A stretch of 64,000 nt of DNA from Mycoplasmopsis agalactiae 14628 (GCF_000266865.1 NZ_AJPR01000011.1:186001-250000), one strand, 5' to 3'; positions 22,741-35,670 are shown, counted from the first letter of the stretch. The notes: generated from the sequence alone by a model not told the origin. Made by a program: numbers and translations.

Positions 22741-23697
22741 ATGGATTTTGAAAATCGCCTAAAAGGCATAGTAAACACACTTCCAAAAACTAAAATATTA
22801 CTTATTGATGGTAGTGATAACAGAAGCATTGAGGCTGCAAATAAATTAGCTGAATTTAGCAACCTAGAAATTACATTATTAGTTGAAAATGATGACAAAA
22901 TTGAAACTAAAGCTAATGTTGTAAACATGAACAAAGATGCCAATAAATTAGAGCTATTGGCTCAAAAGTATGTTGAATTACGTAAAGGAAAAGAAGACAT
23001 CGAAGCTGCTAGAAAAGCACTAAGCACACGTCCTTTTTATGCAATGATGCTTTTAGCAACAGGCGAAATTGATGGTGTTGTTGGTGGTTTAAATTATTCA
23101 ACAGCTGACATTTTAAGAGCTGCTTTTAAAGCAATTGGTCCTAAGCCAGGAATTAAAACTATTTCATCAGTTATGATTATGCACAAAGAAGAAAAACTTT
23201 ACTTCTTTAGTGACATTTCAGTAAATCCTAAACCTGATTTAAATGGATTAGTTGATATAGCAAATAATGCTGCAGAGTTTGCTAAAGCATTTATTGATGA
23301 ACCTAAAGTTGCATTTTTAAGCTTTTCAACAAGTGGTTCAGCTGTTACACCTGAAACTAAATTAGTTGCTGATGCTACAGTTGAATTTAACAAAACATAC
23401 CAAGGCACTAAAGCAATAGGCGAAGTTCAACTAGATGCTGCTGTTAATGAAGGCGTAAGAAAAAGCAAATACAAGGGCGAATCTTTTGCTGGCGAAGCTA
23501 ATGTATTAGTTTTCCCTGATTTAGGAGCTGGAAATATTGGTTATAAAATTGCTCAAAGATTTGGTGGTTTTGGTGCTATAGGCCCAATTATTACAGGTGT
23601 TAAAAAGCCAGTTAATGACTTATCACGTGGAAGCTTAACTGATGATGTTGTTAATACAGTTTTAATTACAGCAATTCAAGCAAACAACAAGGAGTAA
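22741..23697 (+). CDS. pta: Phosphate acetyltransferase
   Basis: The 318-residue product matches the short Pta class. Typical segments are the STRPFYAMMLLATGEIDGVVGG region, then LSFSTSGSA, and VFPDLGAGNIGYKI plus the RFGGFGAIGPIITGV C-terminus. It interconverts acetyl-CoA and acetyl phosphate. I chose the ATG at 22741 over an in-frame TTG six bases upstream because the AAGGAG ribosome site then has an eight-base spacing. It is followed after three bases by ackA, with which it forms the acetate pathway. Confidence 0.96.
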   Translation: MDFENRLKGIVNTLPKTKILLIDGSDNRSIEAANKLAEFSNLEITLLVENDDKIETKANVVNMNKDANKLELLAQKYVELRKGKEDIEAARKALSTRPFYAMMLLATGEIDGVVGGLNYSTADILRAAFKAIGPKPGIKTISSVMIMHKEEKLYFFSDISVNPKPDLNGLVDIANNAAEFAKAFIDEPKVAFLSFSTSGSAVTPETKLVADATVEFNKTYQGTKAIGEVQLDAAVNEGVRKSKYKGESFAGEANVLVFPDLGAGNIGYKIAQRFGGFGAIGPIITGVKKPVNDLSRGSLTDDVVNTVLITAIQANNKE

Positions 23698-23700
23698 TAT

Positions 23701-24894
23701 ATGAATAATAAAGTTTTAGTTATTAATGCTGGAAGCAGTTCAATCAAACTTCAGTTATTAGATAAAGAAAAGTTAAACGTTATAGCTAGCGGACTAGCTG
23801 AAAGAATTGGCGAAAGTGGCAATGGTAACATTGCAATTAAATTTAATGGCCAGAAATTTGAAAAAAGCGTGAAGCTAGATGACCATGCTAAGGCAGTTGA
23901 GTACATTTTGGAAATTTTTGAAGAAAACAAAATTATTACTGATCCAAAAGAAATCGAACTTATTGGCTTTAGAGTTGTGCAAGGTGGTGAATATTTCAAT
24001 AGCTCTGTAAAATTGGGCGATAAGGAAATTGAACTTATTGATGAAGTTAAAATGTATGCTCCATTACATAACCCTGGTGCATTGCAAGCTATTAGAGCAT
24101 TTAAAAAAGTTATGCCACATGCAAAGCTTTCTGCAGACTTTGACACAGCATTTCATACAACTATTCCTGCTCTTTATGCAACATACCCAATACCATATGA
24201 AATAAGCGAAAAATTAAAGATCAAACGTTATGGTGCTCACGGTATTAGCCATGAATACATCACACTTAAAGTGCAAGAATTATTAAATAAAGAAAAAGTT
24301 AATATTATTAACTTACACATTGGTAACGGCGCTTCTTTATGTGCTATTAAAGACAGCAAGTCAATTGATACAACAATGGGTCTTACTCCATTAGCTGGAA
24401 TTATGATGGGTTCTCGTTCAGGCGACATTGACCCTTCTATTCACCAATTTGTTATGAAAAATATGAATCTTTCAATTGATGAATTTACAGATATTTTAAA
24501 TAAAAAATCAGGTATGCTAGGCGTTTCAGGCATTTCAAATGACCTTAGAGACATTTTAGCTGCTATGGAAAAAAGCGACAAAAGAGCTCAATTTGCATTT
24601 GACCTATACTGCCAAAAAATAGTCGATTTCGTCGCAAACTATGCTAACAAATTAGAAAACAAAATGGATGCTATTGTTTTCACAGCTGGTGTTGGTGAAA
24701 ACACACCTGAATTAAGAGAACAAGTTGTTAACAGCTTACATTTTGCTAACATTAAGTTAGACAAAAACAAAAACTTTGGCAAAATCGGCGAATATGAATT
24801 AATTTCAACACCTGATTCAGATGTTAAGGTTTATGTTATAAGAACAAATGAAGAATTATTAATTGCAAAACACGCAATTGAGTTATATAAATAA
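23701..24894 (+). CDS. ackA: Acetate kinase
   Basis: The 397-residue protein begins VLVINAGSSSIKLQLL, the ASKHA phosphate-1 motif of acetate kinase. It also shows RYGAHGISHEY, NLHIGNGASLCA and TAGVGENTPELRE, all in the expected order. It makes ATP and acetate from acetyl phosphate, which can come from Xfp or Pta in this same window. A likely ribosome site, AAGGAG, overlaps the end of pta. CoaD follows six bases later, so pta-ackA-coaD-engB looks like one transcription unit. Confidence 0.97.
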   Translation: MNNKVLVINAGSSSIKLQLLDKEKLNVIASGLAERIGESGNGNIAIKFNGQKFEKSVKLDDHAKAVEYILEIFEENKIITDPKEIELIGFRVVQGGEYFNSSVKLGDKEIELIDEVKMYAPLHNPGALQAIRAFKKVMPHAKLSADFDTAFHTTIPALYATYPIPYEISEKLKIKRYGAHGISHEYITLKVQELLNKEKVNIINLHIGNGASLCAIKDSKSIDTTMGLTPLAGIMMGSRSGDIDPSIHQFVMKNMNLSIDEFTDILNKKSGMLGVSGISNDLRDILAAMEKSDKRAQFAFDLYCQKIVDFVANYANKLENKMDAIVFTAGVGENTPELREQVVNSLHFANIKLDKNKNFGKIGEYELISTPDSDVKVYVIRTNEELLIAKHAIELYK

Positions 24895-24900
24895 AAATTT

Positions 24901-25323
24901 ATGAAAAGCGCAATTTATCCTGGTTCATTTGACCCAATGCATGAAGGCCACATTGCAATTGTCAAAAAAGCTTTAAAAATTTTTGACAAGCTTTTTGTTA
25001 TTGTTTCAGTTAACCCGGATAAAGAAAGCGTGAGCGACATTGATAAAAGATTTAATGAAGCTAAAGAAAAGCTAAAAGAATTTAAAAATGTTGAAGTTTT
25101 AATTAACAAAGACGATTTAATAGCAGAAATAGCTAAAAAATTAGGGGCTAACTTTCTAGTGCGCTCAGCTAGAAATAATATTGATTTTCAATATGAATTA
25201 GTTTTAGCAGCTGGACACAATAGCATGAATAAAGATTTAGAAACGATTTTGATAATGCCTGATTATGACATGATTGAGTACTCTTCTACAGTTATAAGAC
25301 ACAAAAATAAGTTGGGAAAATAA
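24901..25323 (+). CDS. coaD: Phosphopantetheine adenylyltransferase
   Basis: The 140-residue nucleotidyltransferase begins KSAIYPGSFDPMHEGHIAIV with the HxGH-type motif (HEGH) and ends with YSSTVIR, matching the SSTxIR motif that binds ATP. It makes dephospho-CoA in coenzyme A biosynthesis. It is somewhat shorter than the usual 155-165 residues at the C-terminus. No ribosome site is obvious in the six-base gap after ackA, so coupled translation is likely. The stop overlaps the next start as TAATG. Confidence 0.94.
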   Translation: MKSAIYPGSFDPMHEGHIAIVKKALKIFDKLFVIVSVNPDKESVSDIDKRFNEAKEKLKEFKNVEVLINKDDLIAEIAKKLGANFLVRSARNNIDFQYELVLAAGHNSMNKDLETILIMPDYDMIEYSSTVIRHKNKLGK

Positions 25324-25907
25324 TGTGAAAATTTGTTAAATCTGCCTTAAAAAAAGAGACTTGAATAAAGTGTGAAAACTGCAAGCAAATCTGTTTTTGA
25401 GGACGCTCAAATGTAGGCAAAAGCTCCCTGCTCAATGCTTTAGTTAATCAAAAAATATCATATGTCTCTAAACAACCTGGACGAACACAGTTTATCAATT
25501 ATTTTCAAGAAGATGAGCGCTTTATAGTTGATTTACCTGGCTATGGCTATGCTCAGTTATCAAAAGAAAAAATTGAAGAAATGAACTACTGGATTAATGC
25601 TTTTTTAAAAGAAGATAAAGTACCTAAGGTTATATTTCTGTTGATAGACTCACGCACTGGCATAACAAAAATTGATTTAGAAAAAATAGTATTTTTAAAA
25701 GACATTAATTTACCAATTCACCTGATTTACACTAAGATTGATAAATTAAACCAAAAGGAAAAATCTGCTTTAGTTAAAAAGCATAATGAATATTTAGACT
25801 CTAATTTGCTTAATGAATCAACTAACTCTTTTTTAGTTTCAAGCACTAATAAAATAGGCTTAGACGACTTAGTATTCTTTATTGAAGAGAATATTTTTAA
25901 AAAATAA
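25323..25907 (+). CDS. engB: Ribosome biogenesis GTPase EngB/YsxC
   Basis: The 194-residue GTPase has the P-loop GRSNVGKS at residues 27-34, the switch I region PGRTQFINYF, G3 as VDLPGYGYA, and G4 as YTKIDKL. These match the TrmE-Era-Obg-like EngB family (YsxC/YihA), which acts in assembly of the 50S subunit. The N-terminus contains a CxxC-like KCENCKQIC stretch. The start overlaps the coaD stop by one base. TGA is used for several tryptophans near the start, so the N-terminal 85 residues are easily missed with the standard code. Confidence 0.94.
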
Positions 25908-25932
25908 GTTAATAAACTTATGAAAGGCTAAC

Positions 25933-27423
25933 ATGGATAAATTTAAAAAGAAAGTATTGCTCTCTTCTATTGGATTTGGAATAGCTGCTGGTGCACTAAT
26001 TGGTACAGCGATAACATTTCATTATGTAAAAAAAGCTAATTCAAATGAAACAGGAGCTGTTTTAAATAGAGCAAGACATTTAGAATTAAAAGTCAATCCA
26101 AGTCATAAAGACTTTGACATTTCTTCTAGATATGCTAGCGAATTTGCCTATATCTCATTTTTTGGTTATCCAAAAAATGATAATGAAGAGCCTACATTAA
26201 AAACTGATAAAGAATACTGAAAAGAGTTAGAGTCTAAAAAATTTAGTAAAAATAAAATTCCGTTTACTCTTTTTAACAAAAGTGTCAACTACACATTAGA
26301 AGATTTAGCTAACGAACACTTTATTTATTATCACTCTTATGCAAATGACTACGACGGTACTTTATATTTAAGAGTTTACTTTGAGAAAAAATCTTCAAAG
26401 GATGCATCAGCTGTTTCTAGTGCTGATGAATATAACAGCAGAAAAGCTAACTGAAAATGAGTTGACTATAAATTAACTGGCTTTAAAAAAGTTAACATAG
26501 AAAAAAATCAAAATGAATTATTGCAAAATTATTCAGACTACAAACATGGCTTTAGAGTCAGTTCGAAATTAAAAAATAAGTTGCTTAAAAAAGAGATTAA
26601 TTCTTTTGATTCAGTTACAGACAGCCAAGGCAGTGACTTTACTAAATTGCCTATGAAAAAGCAGGATTCAGCCGAATCAATTGAAAAAGCACACAAGATT
26701 TTTTCTGATTTATTAGACTATAATCACACAGTACAAAGCATTGATGATAAAAACCCTCTTAAATTTAGCATTGATAGCAAAAAACCTATTTATATAACTA
26801 AAAATAAAGATAATGAATACAGCATTCATTACAGTCTTTTTACATATGTTCCAAATGCTCAGTTTAGTGACGAAGGTCAATTGAACAGTGCTAAAAAAGT
26901 TGAAATTTCAAAAGAATTTGCTTCTAAATTACAAGTTAAGCATGCTGAATTAACAACTGCTTTAGGTAACATCGAAATAAAAGACTTAGCTGGCGATAAC
27001 AAATCATTAAAAGATATTATTCCTTCTAGTTTAAAATACAACACATCAACTACTGCGCCAAATGATAACTATCATAATACAACAAATGGTTATATTGAGT
27101 TAGTTGATTTAGGCTGGAAAAATGGTGCTTCACAGGATATTAAAAACAAATTTTCATCTGGGGAGTACACTGTTTCATATCACAAAATTAGCGAAAATGA
27201 TGGGGTAATTAAAGAGTTTAGCGATCTTAAACAATATTTTGGCCAAGGCAAGAATACTGATGAATATTCACCGTTTGTTAATTTAGATGATTCTAAAGGC
27301 GAAGCATTAATTGCAGTCAAAATAACTGCTAAATTAGAAAACGGATACAATGAGAGTATAATTGGCACCGTGAAGCTAGCTGATTTAAAGAAAAATAGCT
27401 CTTCAACATCAAACAATTCATAA
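25933..27423 (+). CDS. Membrane-anchored surface protein with lipoprotein-associated domains
   Basis: The 496-residue product has a lysine-rich start and one hydrophobic helix at about residues 9-32 (VLLSSIGFGIAAGALIGTAITF) with no lipobox cysteine, so it is probably a membrane-anchored exported protein. The rest is hydrophilic and serine/asparagine-rich. A segment near residues 140-190, with LYLRVYFEKK then YKLTGFKKVN, resembles the mycoplasma lipoprotein-associated (Lipoprotein_17) domain, and a similar pattern occurs near the C-terminus (LIAVKITAKLENG). The tail is poly-Ser/Asn. It lies 25 bases after engB and ends at a clear terminator. Surface role inferred. Confidence 0.7.
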
Positions 27424-27427
27424 TATT

Positions 27428-27448
27428 AAAGCACAAAGGTGCTTTTTT
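27428..27448 (+). terminator. Terminator after the surface protein
   Basis: GCAC / GTGC stem extended by AAA/TTT pairs, four-base loop, then six T. Confidence 0.8.
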
Positions 27449-27567
27449 ATATTTGGATAATAACAATTAATGCTAAAACAGAACAAAAATAAAAAACAAA
27501 TTTCAAATATAAGTAAAATTAAAATAGATATAAATATAACTAAAGTTATATTGATAAAGGAATAAAT

Positions 27568-29004
27568 ATGAATTTAACAGACAAAAGAAGTAAATTAGTT
27601 GCTACTATTGGCCCTTCTAGCGATAACTATAATACAATGCGCTCCTTAATTGAAGCAGGTGCTACATGTATTAGAGTTAACTTTAGTCATGGAAGTCATG
27701 AAGAGCATTTAAATAAATTTAAAATAGCTAAAAAGATATCTGAAGATATGCACTTGCCTGTTTCACTAATTCTAGACACTAAAGGTCCAGAAATTAGAGT
27801 TGGAAAAATGAAGGGCGGTGCCCAATTTATTCCAGCTAATACTGAAATTAAAATCCATACAACAGAAGCTAAATACAAAGAATTAGAAGGCGATGCCAAA
27901 GAATTATCAGTTTCATATGATATGTCTAAAGACCTAAGTGATGGAGATTATGTACTTTTTGATGATGGTAAGCTTTCTGCAGTTGTGACTAAAGTAGCTA
28001 AAGGCATTGTTGTAGTAAAAACACTTAATTCACATAACTTAAAGACAAACAAAAGAATAAATCTTCCTGGTGTTGACTTTAGCTTGCCATTTTTATCTGA
28101 AAAAGATATTAATGATGTTAAATTTGGGATTTCACAAGGGGTTAATTATATAGCTGCTTCATTTGTAAATTCAGCTAAAAATGTTAATGATTTAAGAAAG
28201 CTATTAATTGATAATAATGCTAGCCATATTCAAATAATTTCCAAAATTGAAAGCCATTTAGGTATTGATAATATTGATGAAATTATAGAAGCATCAGATG
28301 GGATTATGGTAGCTAGAGGCGATTTAGGTTTAGAAATTCCTTATTATGATGTGCCGTATTTTGAAAAGTTAATGATTCGTAAGTGTCGTGAAGCCGGCAA
28401 GCCAGTTATTATAGCTACACAAATGCTCGATTCAATGGAAACTAATCCACACCCAACTAGAGCAGAAGTTACTGACGTTTATTATGCAATTGAATTAGGT
28501 TCAGATGCTACTATGCTTTCAGGCGAAACAGCTTCTGGTGCTCATCCTTTAGAAGCTGTTATCACAATGTCAAACATTAATAAACGTGCTGAAAATGAAT
28601 TTTATGACAACACCTACTATGATGTGCAATTAGAAGAAGTTAGAAGAAAATCTAACTTAAGAGAAAACAAGAGAGCTAGAATTGCATATGAAGTAGCTAA
28701 TAGAACACGTTATGGCGATTACAAATTTGCTGTTGTTTTATCAAGAACAGGCCAATTATTAAAAGAAGTAGCAAAATTTAGACCAAATACTATCATTATT
28801 GGCATATTAAAAGATGCTAATATGATAGGTGAGTTTGGTATAACTTCTAGTGTGTGAACTTCATTAGATTCAATAGAATACTTTGACTTAATTAAAGAAA
28901 ACAGCGACAAGGCACTAGACATACTAATGCCATATGGTATAAATAAAGGCGACAGAATTATTGTTGTAGAAAACGAAAGCATTGTTGAAAAACAATATAA
29001 TTAA
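27568..29004 (+). CDS. pyk: Pyruvate kinase
   Basis: The 478-residue enzyme has the N-terminal [34 protein letters not shown], the substrate loop [14 protein letters not shown], and [11 protein letters not shown] followed by PTRAEVTDV. It makes pyruvate and ATP from phosphoenolpyruvate. The C-terminal domain is present but there is no extra PEP-utilising domain. The start ATG follows AAAGGAA. It is a single-gene unit. An exact CTATAAAACAG lies 9 bases after the stop, before the terminator. Confidence 0.97.
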
Positions 29005-29013
29005 CCAAAAAGC

Positions 29014-29024
29014 CTATAAAACAG
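29014..29024 (+). repeat. CTATAAAACAG motif in pyk 3' UTR
   Basis: Exact 11-mer, sense to pyk, between the stop codon (29002-29004) and the terminator stem (29031). Confidence 0.8.
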
Positions 29025-29030
29025 ATTTAA

Positions 29031-29057
29031 AAAGCAAACACACTGTTTGCTTTTTAG
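29031..29057. terminator. Bidirectional terminator between pyk and a lipoprotein gene
   Basis: AAAGCAAACA (29031-29040) pairs perfectly with TGTTTGCTTT (29044-29053) with a CAC loop; T runs on both strands. Confidence 0.9.
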
Positions 29058-29069
29058 TTTGCTTTTTTG

Positions 29070-30032
29070 TTAGGCAAAAGAGCCAATGAATTGAATTGTT
29101 TGCGATTCATCCTTAACATCTATATAGATGGGTTTGGTAACCGATGGGCGATCACCTGGATTACTTTTGGAAGATAATGAAATTAAATGAGCATATTTTT
29201 TAAATTCATCATGCTTTTTAATATGCTCAATAACCTCTTTAAATGTTGGTACATTAATAACAACTAGTTTTACTCTTGGTCATAATGCTCTAAGTGCATT
29301 CCAAGCTTCTTGAGCAGTAACGGGATTATTTTGTTGCTCATGTTTTTCAGCAATGCTGTCTATTTCAAGTTTAGCAGCATCAAATTGATTTTTAACTTTT
29401 GATAGAGAACCTGATAATTCTTGTTTTGATTTTGTATCAAAAGAATTTAAATCTTTTTCTAACTTATCGATTTCTTTCTTTGATTCAGTCATTATTTTTT
29501 GAGCAGTTGGATAAGCTTTCTCGAATTTGTCATTGTCTACTTTTGAATCTTCATCTGTGCCTATTACAGTTGATTTAACACTTTCCTGAGCCTTAGTAAT
29601 ATTTGAGCTCACTTCTTTTACCTTGGTTTCAAATTGTAATTTAGTTTCTGCAGTAGTAGCTGTGCCTTCATTTTTAGAATTTTTGACACTAAAAGTAACA
29701 ACTACTTCACCTGAATATGATGCACTTTTATCTTTTGCTTTAATTACTGCTTTATTTTCTTTTTCAATTATTTCAATGGATAATTCGCTTAAGTTTAATC
29801 CACTATTTTTTGCAATTAAAGCATTTTTAATGTTTTCAATATCTTTTTTAGCCAACTCACCTAAATTAGTAATTTTAATTACTGAGCCTAGATCATTATC
29901 TTTAGGATTTTTGTTATTATTGTGACTAGTATTGTTGCTATTATTATTGTTATTGTTGCATCCAGCCATTATTAATGGTATAGGTGGTATGAACGCAACA
30001 ATAGCAAACGCCATAAATTTAAATTTTTTCAT
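29070..30032 (-). CDS. Lipoprotein with Lipoprotein_17 and repeat-module domains
   Basis: The 320-residue prolipoprotein begins MKKFKFMAFAIVAF and has the lipobox PLIMAGC with Cys 25, followed by an asparagine/histidine-rich linker. A Lipoprotein_17-like domain lies at about 45-125 (ITNLGELAKKDIENIKNAL to VVTFSVK). A helical segment (KIMTESKKEIDKLEKDLNSF) and a C-terminal domain with FKEVIEHIKKHDEFKKYAHL follow. This is the same modular plan as the much larger lipoprotein encoded just upstream on the same strand, so the two are paralogues. It has no poly-G tract and should be expressed constitutively. The last 70 residues are reached only by reading TGA as tryptophan. Confidence 0.85.
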
Positions 30033-30123
30033 GTTAATTCCTTACATTATTTAATTTATGTTTAGTAATTTAAATTGAAACAAACACAAAAGGCAAAATT
30101 CATATGGCTTTTGCTTTTTTCAA

Positions 30124-33100
30124 TTAATTAAAGCCTCTTATTGATCCGTTAAATGTAATAGTGCCAACCTTAAGTTTAAGTTGGTCATTGTAGCCTAGCT
30201 TACTGTTTGGGTCTACGCCTGGTTGCAGAGTTATTATAGATGCGTATTTTTTAATATCTTTATGTGCTAAAAATTTATCTAATGCTTGTTTTGCTGTTAC
30301 TCCTCTTGGAAGTCCTTCAGCAAAATCTTTGTATCATATTATATTTAGTTCTCCTACTGCAACTAAAGGATCAATTGTTTCGTTAACACCAGGTTGAGCT
30401 GGTTTTGGAGCAGCGGGAGCCATTGGTTGAGTTTCGCTGTCTGATTCTTTAGCCTTTGCAGCAATGCCCTCTGTTATAGACTTAGCAATTTTGAGTTCAC
30501 TTTTTGCCTTCTTTAGTAATTTTGTTAACTCTTCTTTTGTTTTATCTTCATAATAAGAATTCAATTCCTTTTCTATTCTGCTTAAGTCTACTTCTGCTTG
30601 CTTCAGAGTCTTTTCAACAGCTGGATAAATGCTGTTAAATTCTTCTTTATTAACCACTGCATCATCGTCATCGCCAGTAACAGTTGATTGAATATCATTT
30701 TGTGACTTTTTTATCTTCTCTGAAATTTCTTTTATTTTTGCCTCAAATTGTGTTTTGTTCGTTAAAACAGGTTTTTTAATAAAGTTTGCTTTTCAAGTTT
30801 CATCTTTAATTAATTCAAGATCTGCAAGAAAAGCAGCATAATTTTCACCAGCTGACTTAGACAACCTGTCTCAAGTCAATTTATCTTCCTTTTTAGCTTC
30901 TTCTATTTTTTTAAGTCTATCTGTATATAAATCATCAAATAACTTTTCAATTGTGTTACTTGTGTCAACATAAACATCAGAAAAGCCCTTAGTGACATTA
31001 CCAAATGTACCAGAGAATTTAGCGTGCTTATCTGATTTGCCATCTAAAATCTCTATGAGAATTTTCTTGTTTTTTCCAGGATGTTCAGTTTCTTTGTTTT
31101 TGTTTGATAGATATACTATTGAAGCATATTTCTTGAAGTCTTTATGATTTTTAATGAAGTTAAGCACCTCACCGTATGTTTGTAATGAGTTAAAACTATC
31201 TTTTATTGATGCTCAAAGTGTATGCAAAGCATTTCATGCTGAAACAGCATCAATTGGAGAAGAATCGGCTCCTGAAGGCGGCGTTGGTTGAGTTGCACTG
31301 TCTGATGCTTTTGCTTTTGCAGCAATGTCCTCTGTTATAGACTTAGCAATTTTTAACTCATCTTTTGCTTTCTTTAGCAATTTTGCTAATTCTTCTTTTA
31401 TTTTGTCTTCATATGAATTTAATTCTTTTTGAAGTTCATTTAAGTCAGTTTCAGCTTGCTTAAGAGTCTTTTCAACAGTTGGATAAACTTTATTAAAATC
31501 TTCTTTGTTAATAACCGTATCGTCATCACCAGTTACTGTTGATTGAATATCATCTTGAGACTTACTTATTTTTTTAGATATTTCCTTTAATTTCGCCTCA
31601 AATTCTGTTTTGTCTTTTAAAACAGGCTTTTCAGGAACAGGCTTTTTAATAAAGTTTTCTTTTCAAGATTCATCATTAATTAATTCAAGATCTGCAAGAA
31701 AAGCAGCATAATTTTCATCAGCTGATTTAGATAACTTGTTTCAATTAAATTCATCATTGTGTTTAGGTTTATTTTTTTCAGCTTCTTCAATCTTTTTAAG
31801 TCTATCAGCGTATAGATCATCAAATATTTTTTCAATTGTATCGCTTATAGCAATATTTGCATCTGAAAGCTTTTTAGCTACGTTGCCAAATGTACCAGAA
31901 AATTTAGTGTGTTTATTAGATTTATCATCTAAAATCTCAATAAGAATTTTTTTATTCTTTGCTGGGTGTTCACTTTCCTTGTTTTTGTTTGATAGATATA
32001 CTATTGAAGCATATTTCTTGAAGTCTTTATGATTTTTAATGAAGTTAAGCACCTCACCATATGTTTGTAATGAGTTAAAACTATCTTTTATTGATGTTCA
32101 AAGTGCACGCAAAGCATTTCATGCTGAACCAGCATCAATTGGAGAAGAATCAGAAGCTGAAGGCGGTGTTGGTTTAACTGTGCTGTCTGATGCTTTTGCT
32201 TTTTCAGCAATATCATCTGCTATAGACTTAGCAATTTTTAACTCATCTTTTGCTTTCTTTAACAACATTGTTAATTCTTCTTTTGTCTTATCATTAAATG
32301 ATTTTAATTTTGCCTCTAGTTCATTCAAGTCTGCTTCGGCTTGCTTAAGTGATTTTTCAACAATTGGATAAACACTATCAAATTCTTTCTTGTTAACAAC
32401 TGCATCCTCATTATCACCAGTAACAGTTGATTGAATATCATTTTGGGATTTGCTTATTTTTTCAGATATTTCTTTTAATTTTGATTCAAATTGTGCTTTA
32501 TCTTTGGAAACAGTATCTGTTGACGAAGGCTTTTTAGTAAAGTTTTCTTTTCAAGTTTGATCAGCAATTAATTCTAGTTCAGAAAGATATGCAGCATAAT
32601 GTTCTTTACCTGATTTAGATAACTTATTTCAATCTAGCTTGTCATTCTTTTTAGCTTCTTCTAAGATCTTGTTGACTTTAGCAAGTTTTTCTTTTCATTT
32701 CTTAATTGATTCAGATGGTTGATCTTGTTTGCTAGCTTCTTCTAAGATCTTTTTTACCTTAGCAAGTTGGTCTTTTCACTTTGCTTTTCTATTTTCTTCA
32801 ATTTTCTTTAGTTTATCAGTAAATAAATCATCAAATAGTCTTTCAGTTGTATCTGATGCTGAAACAAATGCAGCTGTACCTGGCTTACCAGTCGCTGGAT
32901 TTGTCTCTTCACTTCTTGAACTTTTAACACTAAAAGCAACAACAACTTCACCTGTGTATGTTTTACTTTCATCACTAGCTTTAACTGTAGCTTTATTTTC
33001 TTTTTCACTTATTTCAAAGACTAATTCATCTAATTTCAAGCCAGCATTTTTAGCGCTTAGTGCACTTTTTATGCTGTCAGCATCTTTTTTAGGCAATTCA

Positions 33101-33505
33101 CCCAAATCAGTTTTAGTTATAACTTTGCTTAGATCTTGTTTTGTTACAGTAGTTTCACTATTTTCTGTTTTTACTGAAAACGATACTTCAACTGTGCCTT
33201 CATAGCTCTTGCTATCAGCCTTAGCCTTAACTGTAGCTTTATTTTCGTTTTCACTTATTTCAAAGACTAATTCGTCTAATTTCAAGCCAGCATTTTTAGC
33301 GCTTAGTGCACTTTTTATGCTGTCAGCATCTTTTTTAGGTAATTCACCTAATTCTGTGACTTTAATAAAAGTTTTTAGCTCCTGTTTTTTGAGCTCGTTT
33401 CCTTCCTTCTTATCATTTTTATCAAAGCATGTAGCAGCTATAAGAGGTATAGCTGATACAGAAGCTAACCCCCCCCCCAATTAGTATAAATTTAGATTTT
33501 TTCAT
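30124..33505 (-). CDS. Giant repeat lipoprotein, frameshifted at a poly-G tract (OFF)
   Basis: The body frame is open from 33480 to a TAA at 30124-30126, about 1119 codons. From the N-terminus it encodes the lipobox PLIAATC, two nearly identical Lipoprotein_17-like domains (each with KNAGLKLDELVFEIS), a short K-rich repeat, then three copies of a module of about 290 residues. Each module has a helical hairpin (ELTKLLKKAKSELKIAKSI type) and a domain with FIKNHKDFKKYASIVYLSNK. The ATG at 33505 after GAGG reads MKKSKFILIGGG but is out of frame: 10 G lie at 33469-33478 where 9 or 12 would give MKKSKFILIGGGLASVSAIP in one frame. The signal peptide resembles the Vpma/Vsp surface lipoproteins of M. 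agalactiae and M. bovis. Predicted full length is about 1126 residues. Confidence 0.88.
30680..32530 (-). repeat. Tandem repeats of about 855-888 bp within the giant lipoprotein gene
   Basis: Matching marks recur: the A-C-A/T-GTTGATTGAATATCA sequence starts at 30680, 31535 and 32423, and TTAATGAAGTTAAGCACCTCAC occurs at 31151 and 32036. Long parts of the copies are nearly identical, so copy number could change by recombination. Confidence 0.85.
32660..32785 (-). repeat. 75-bp direct repeat within the giant lipoprotein gene
   Basis: TAGCTTCTTCTAAGATCTT followed by a T-rich stretch and TTAGCAAG starts near 32659 and again near 32734, giving two lysine-rich copies in the protein. Confidence 0.75.
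33469..33478 (-). repeat. G10 phase-variation tract
   Basis: Ten consecutive G in gene sense within the signal peptide of the giant lipoprotein. The start frame leaves the body frame here; nine or twelve G would restore it. Confidence 0.82.
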
Positions 33506-33779
33506 ATCATACCTCTAATTATTTAATGAAAAAATTATAAAAAAATCCACATATTGCCAGCTAAAAAATGAAAATAATTCCATATATTATATGTATCACT
33601 TTAACTAGCTTGAACACAGAAAAATACAGCTTTCAAAACAAGTTTGAGCTATGTATAACTTTTAAATTTTTGACCACATAAATCCACTGGTTTTAAATAA
33701 AAATTAACAAATATTATCAGCAAAATATAACTACTATTTAAAGTAATTTAATTACCAACAAAAAAGCTAAAATTAAAAT

Positions 33780-33818
33780 TTAGCAAAAAAAGAGCTAGAG
33801 TGCTAAATTGTGTGCTAA
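33780..33818 (+). promoter_or_regulatory. Degenerate CIRCE element upstream of dnaK
   Basis: TTAGCAAAA-N9-GAGTGCTAA (33780-33806): the right half is a perfect CIRCE half-site and the left matches 6 of 9 positions of TTAGCACTC. A further GTGTGCTAA follows at 33810-33818. This is the binding site type for the heat-shock repressor HrcA. Confidence 0.7.
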
Positions 33819-33852
33819 AATAATATTGTTATGAATGTTTTTTATACATTGA

Positions 33853-35661
<1,809 letters not shown>

Positions 35662-35670
35662 ATAAAGGGC

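Noticed and set aside
22735-22741. TTG start of pta giving two more residues
   Set aside because: It would leave only two bases between the ribosome site and the start; the ATG at 22741 has normal spacing.
30680-32530. Tandem repeats considered as a CRISPR array
   Set aside because: The repeat units are over 850 bp, lie in one coding frame and have no unique spacers. No cas gene is present.
31736-33484. Long open frames on the plus strand, rich in S, L and F
   Set aside because: They are complements of the repetitive K/E/S-rich giant lipoprotein; the minus frame has lipoprotein domains and a signal peptide, the plus frames have no start signals.
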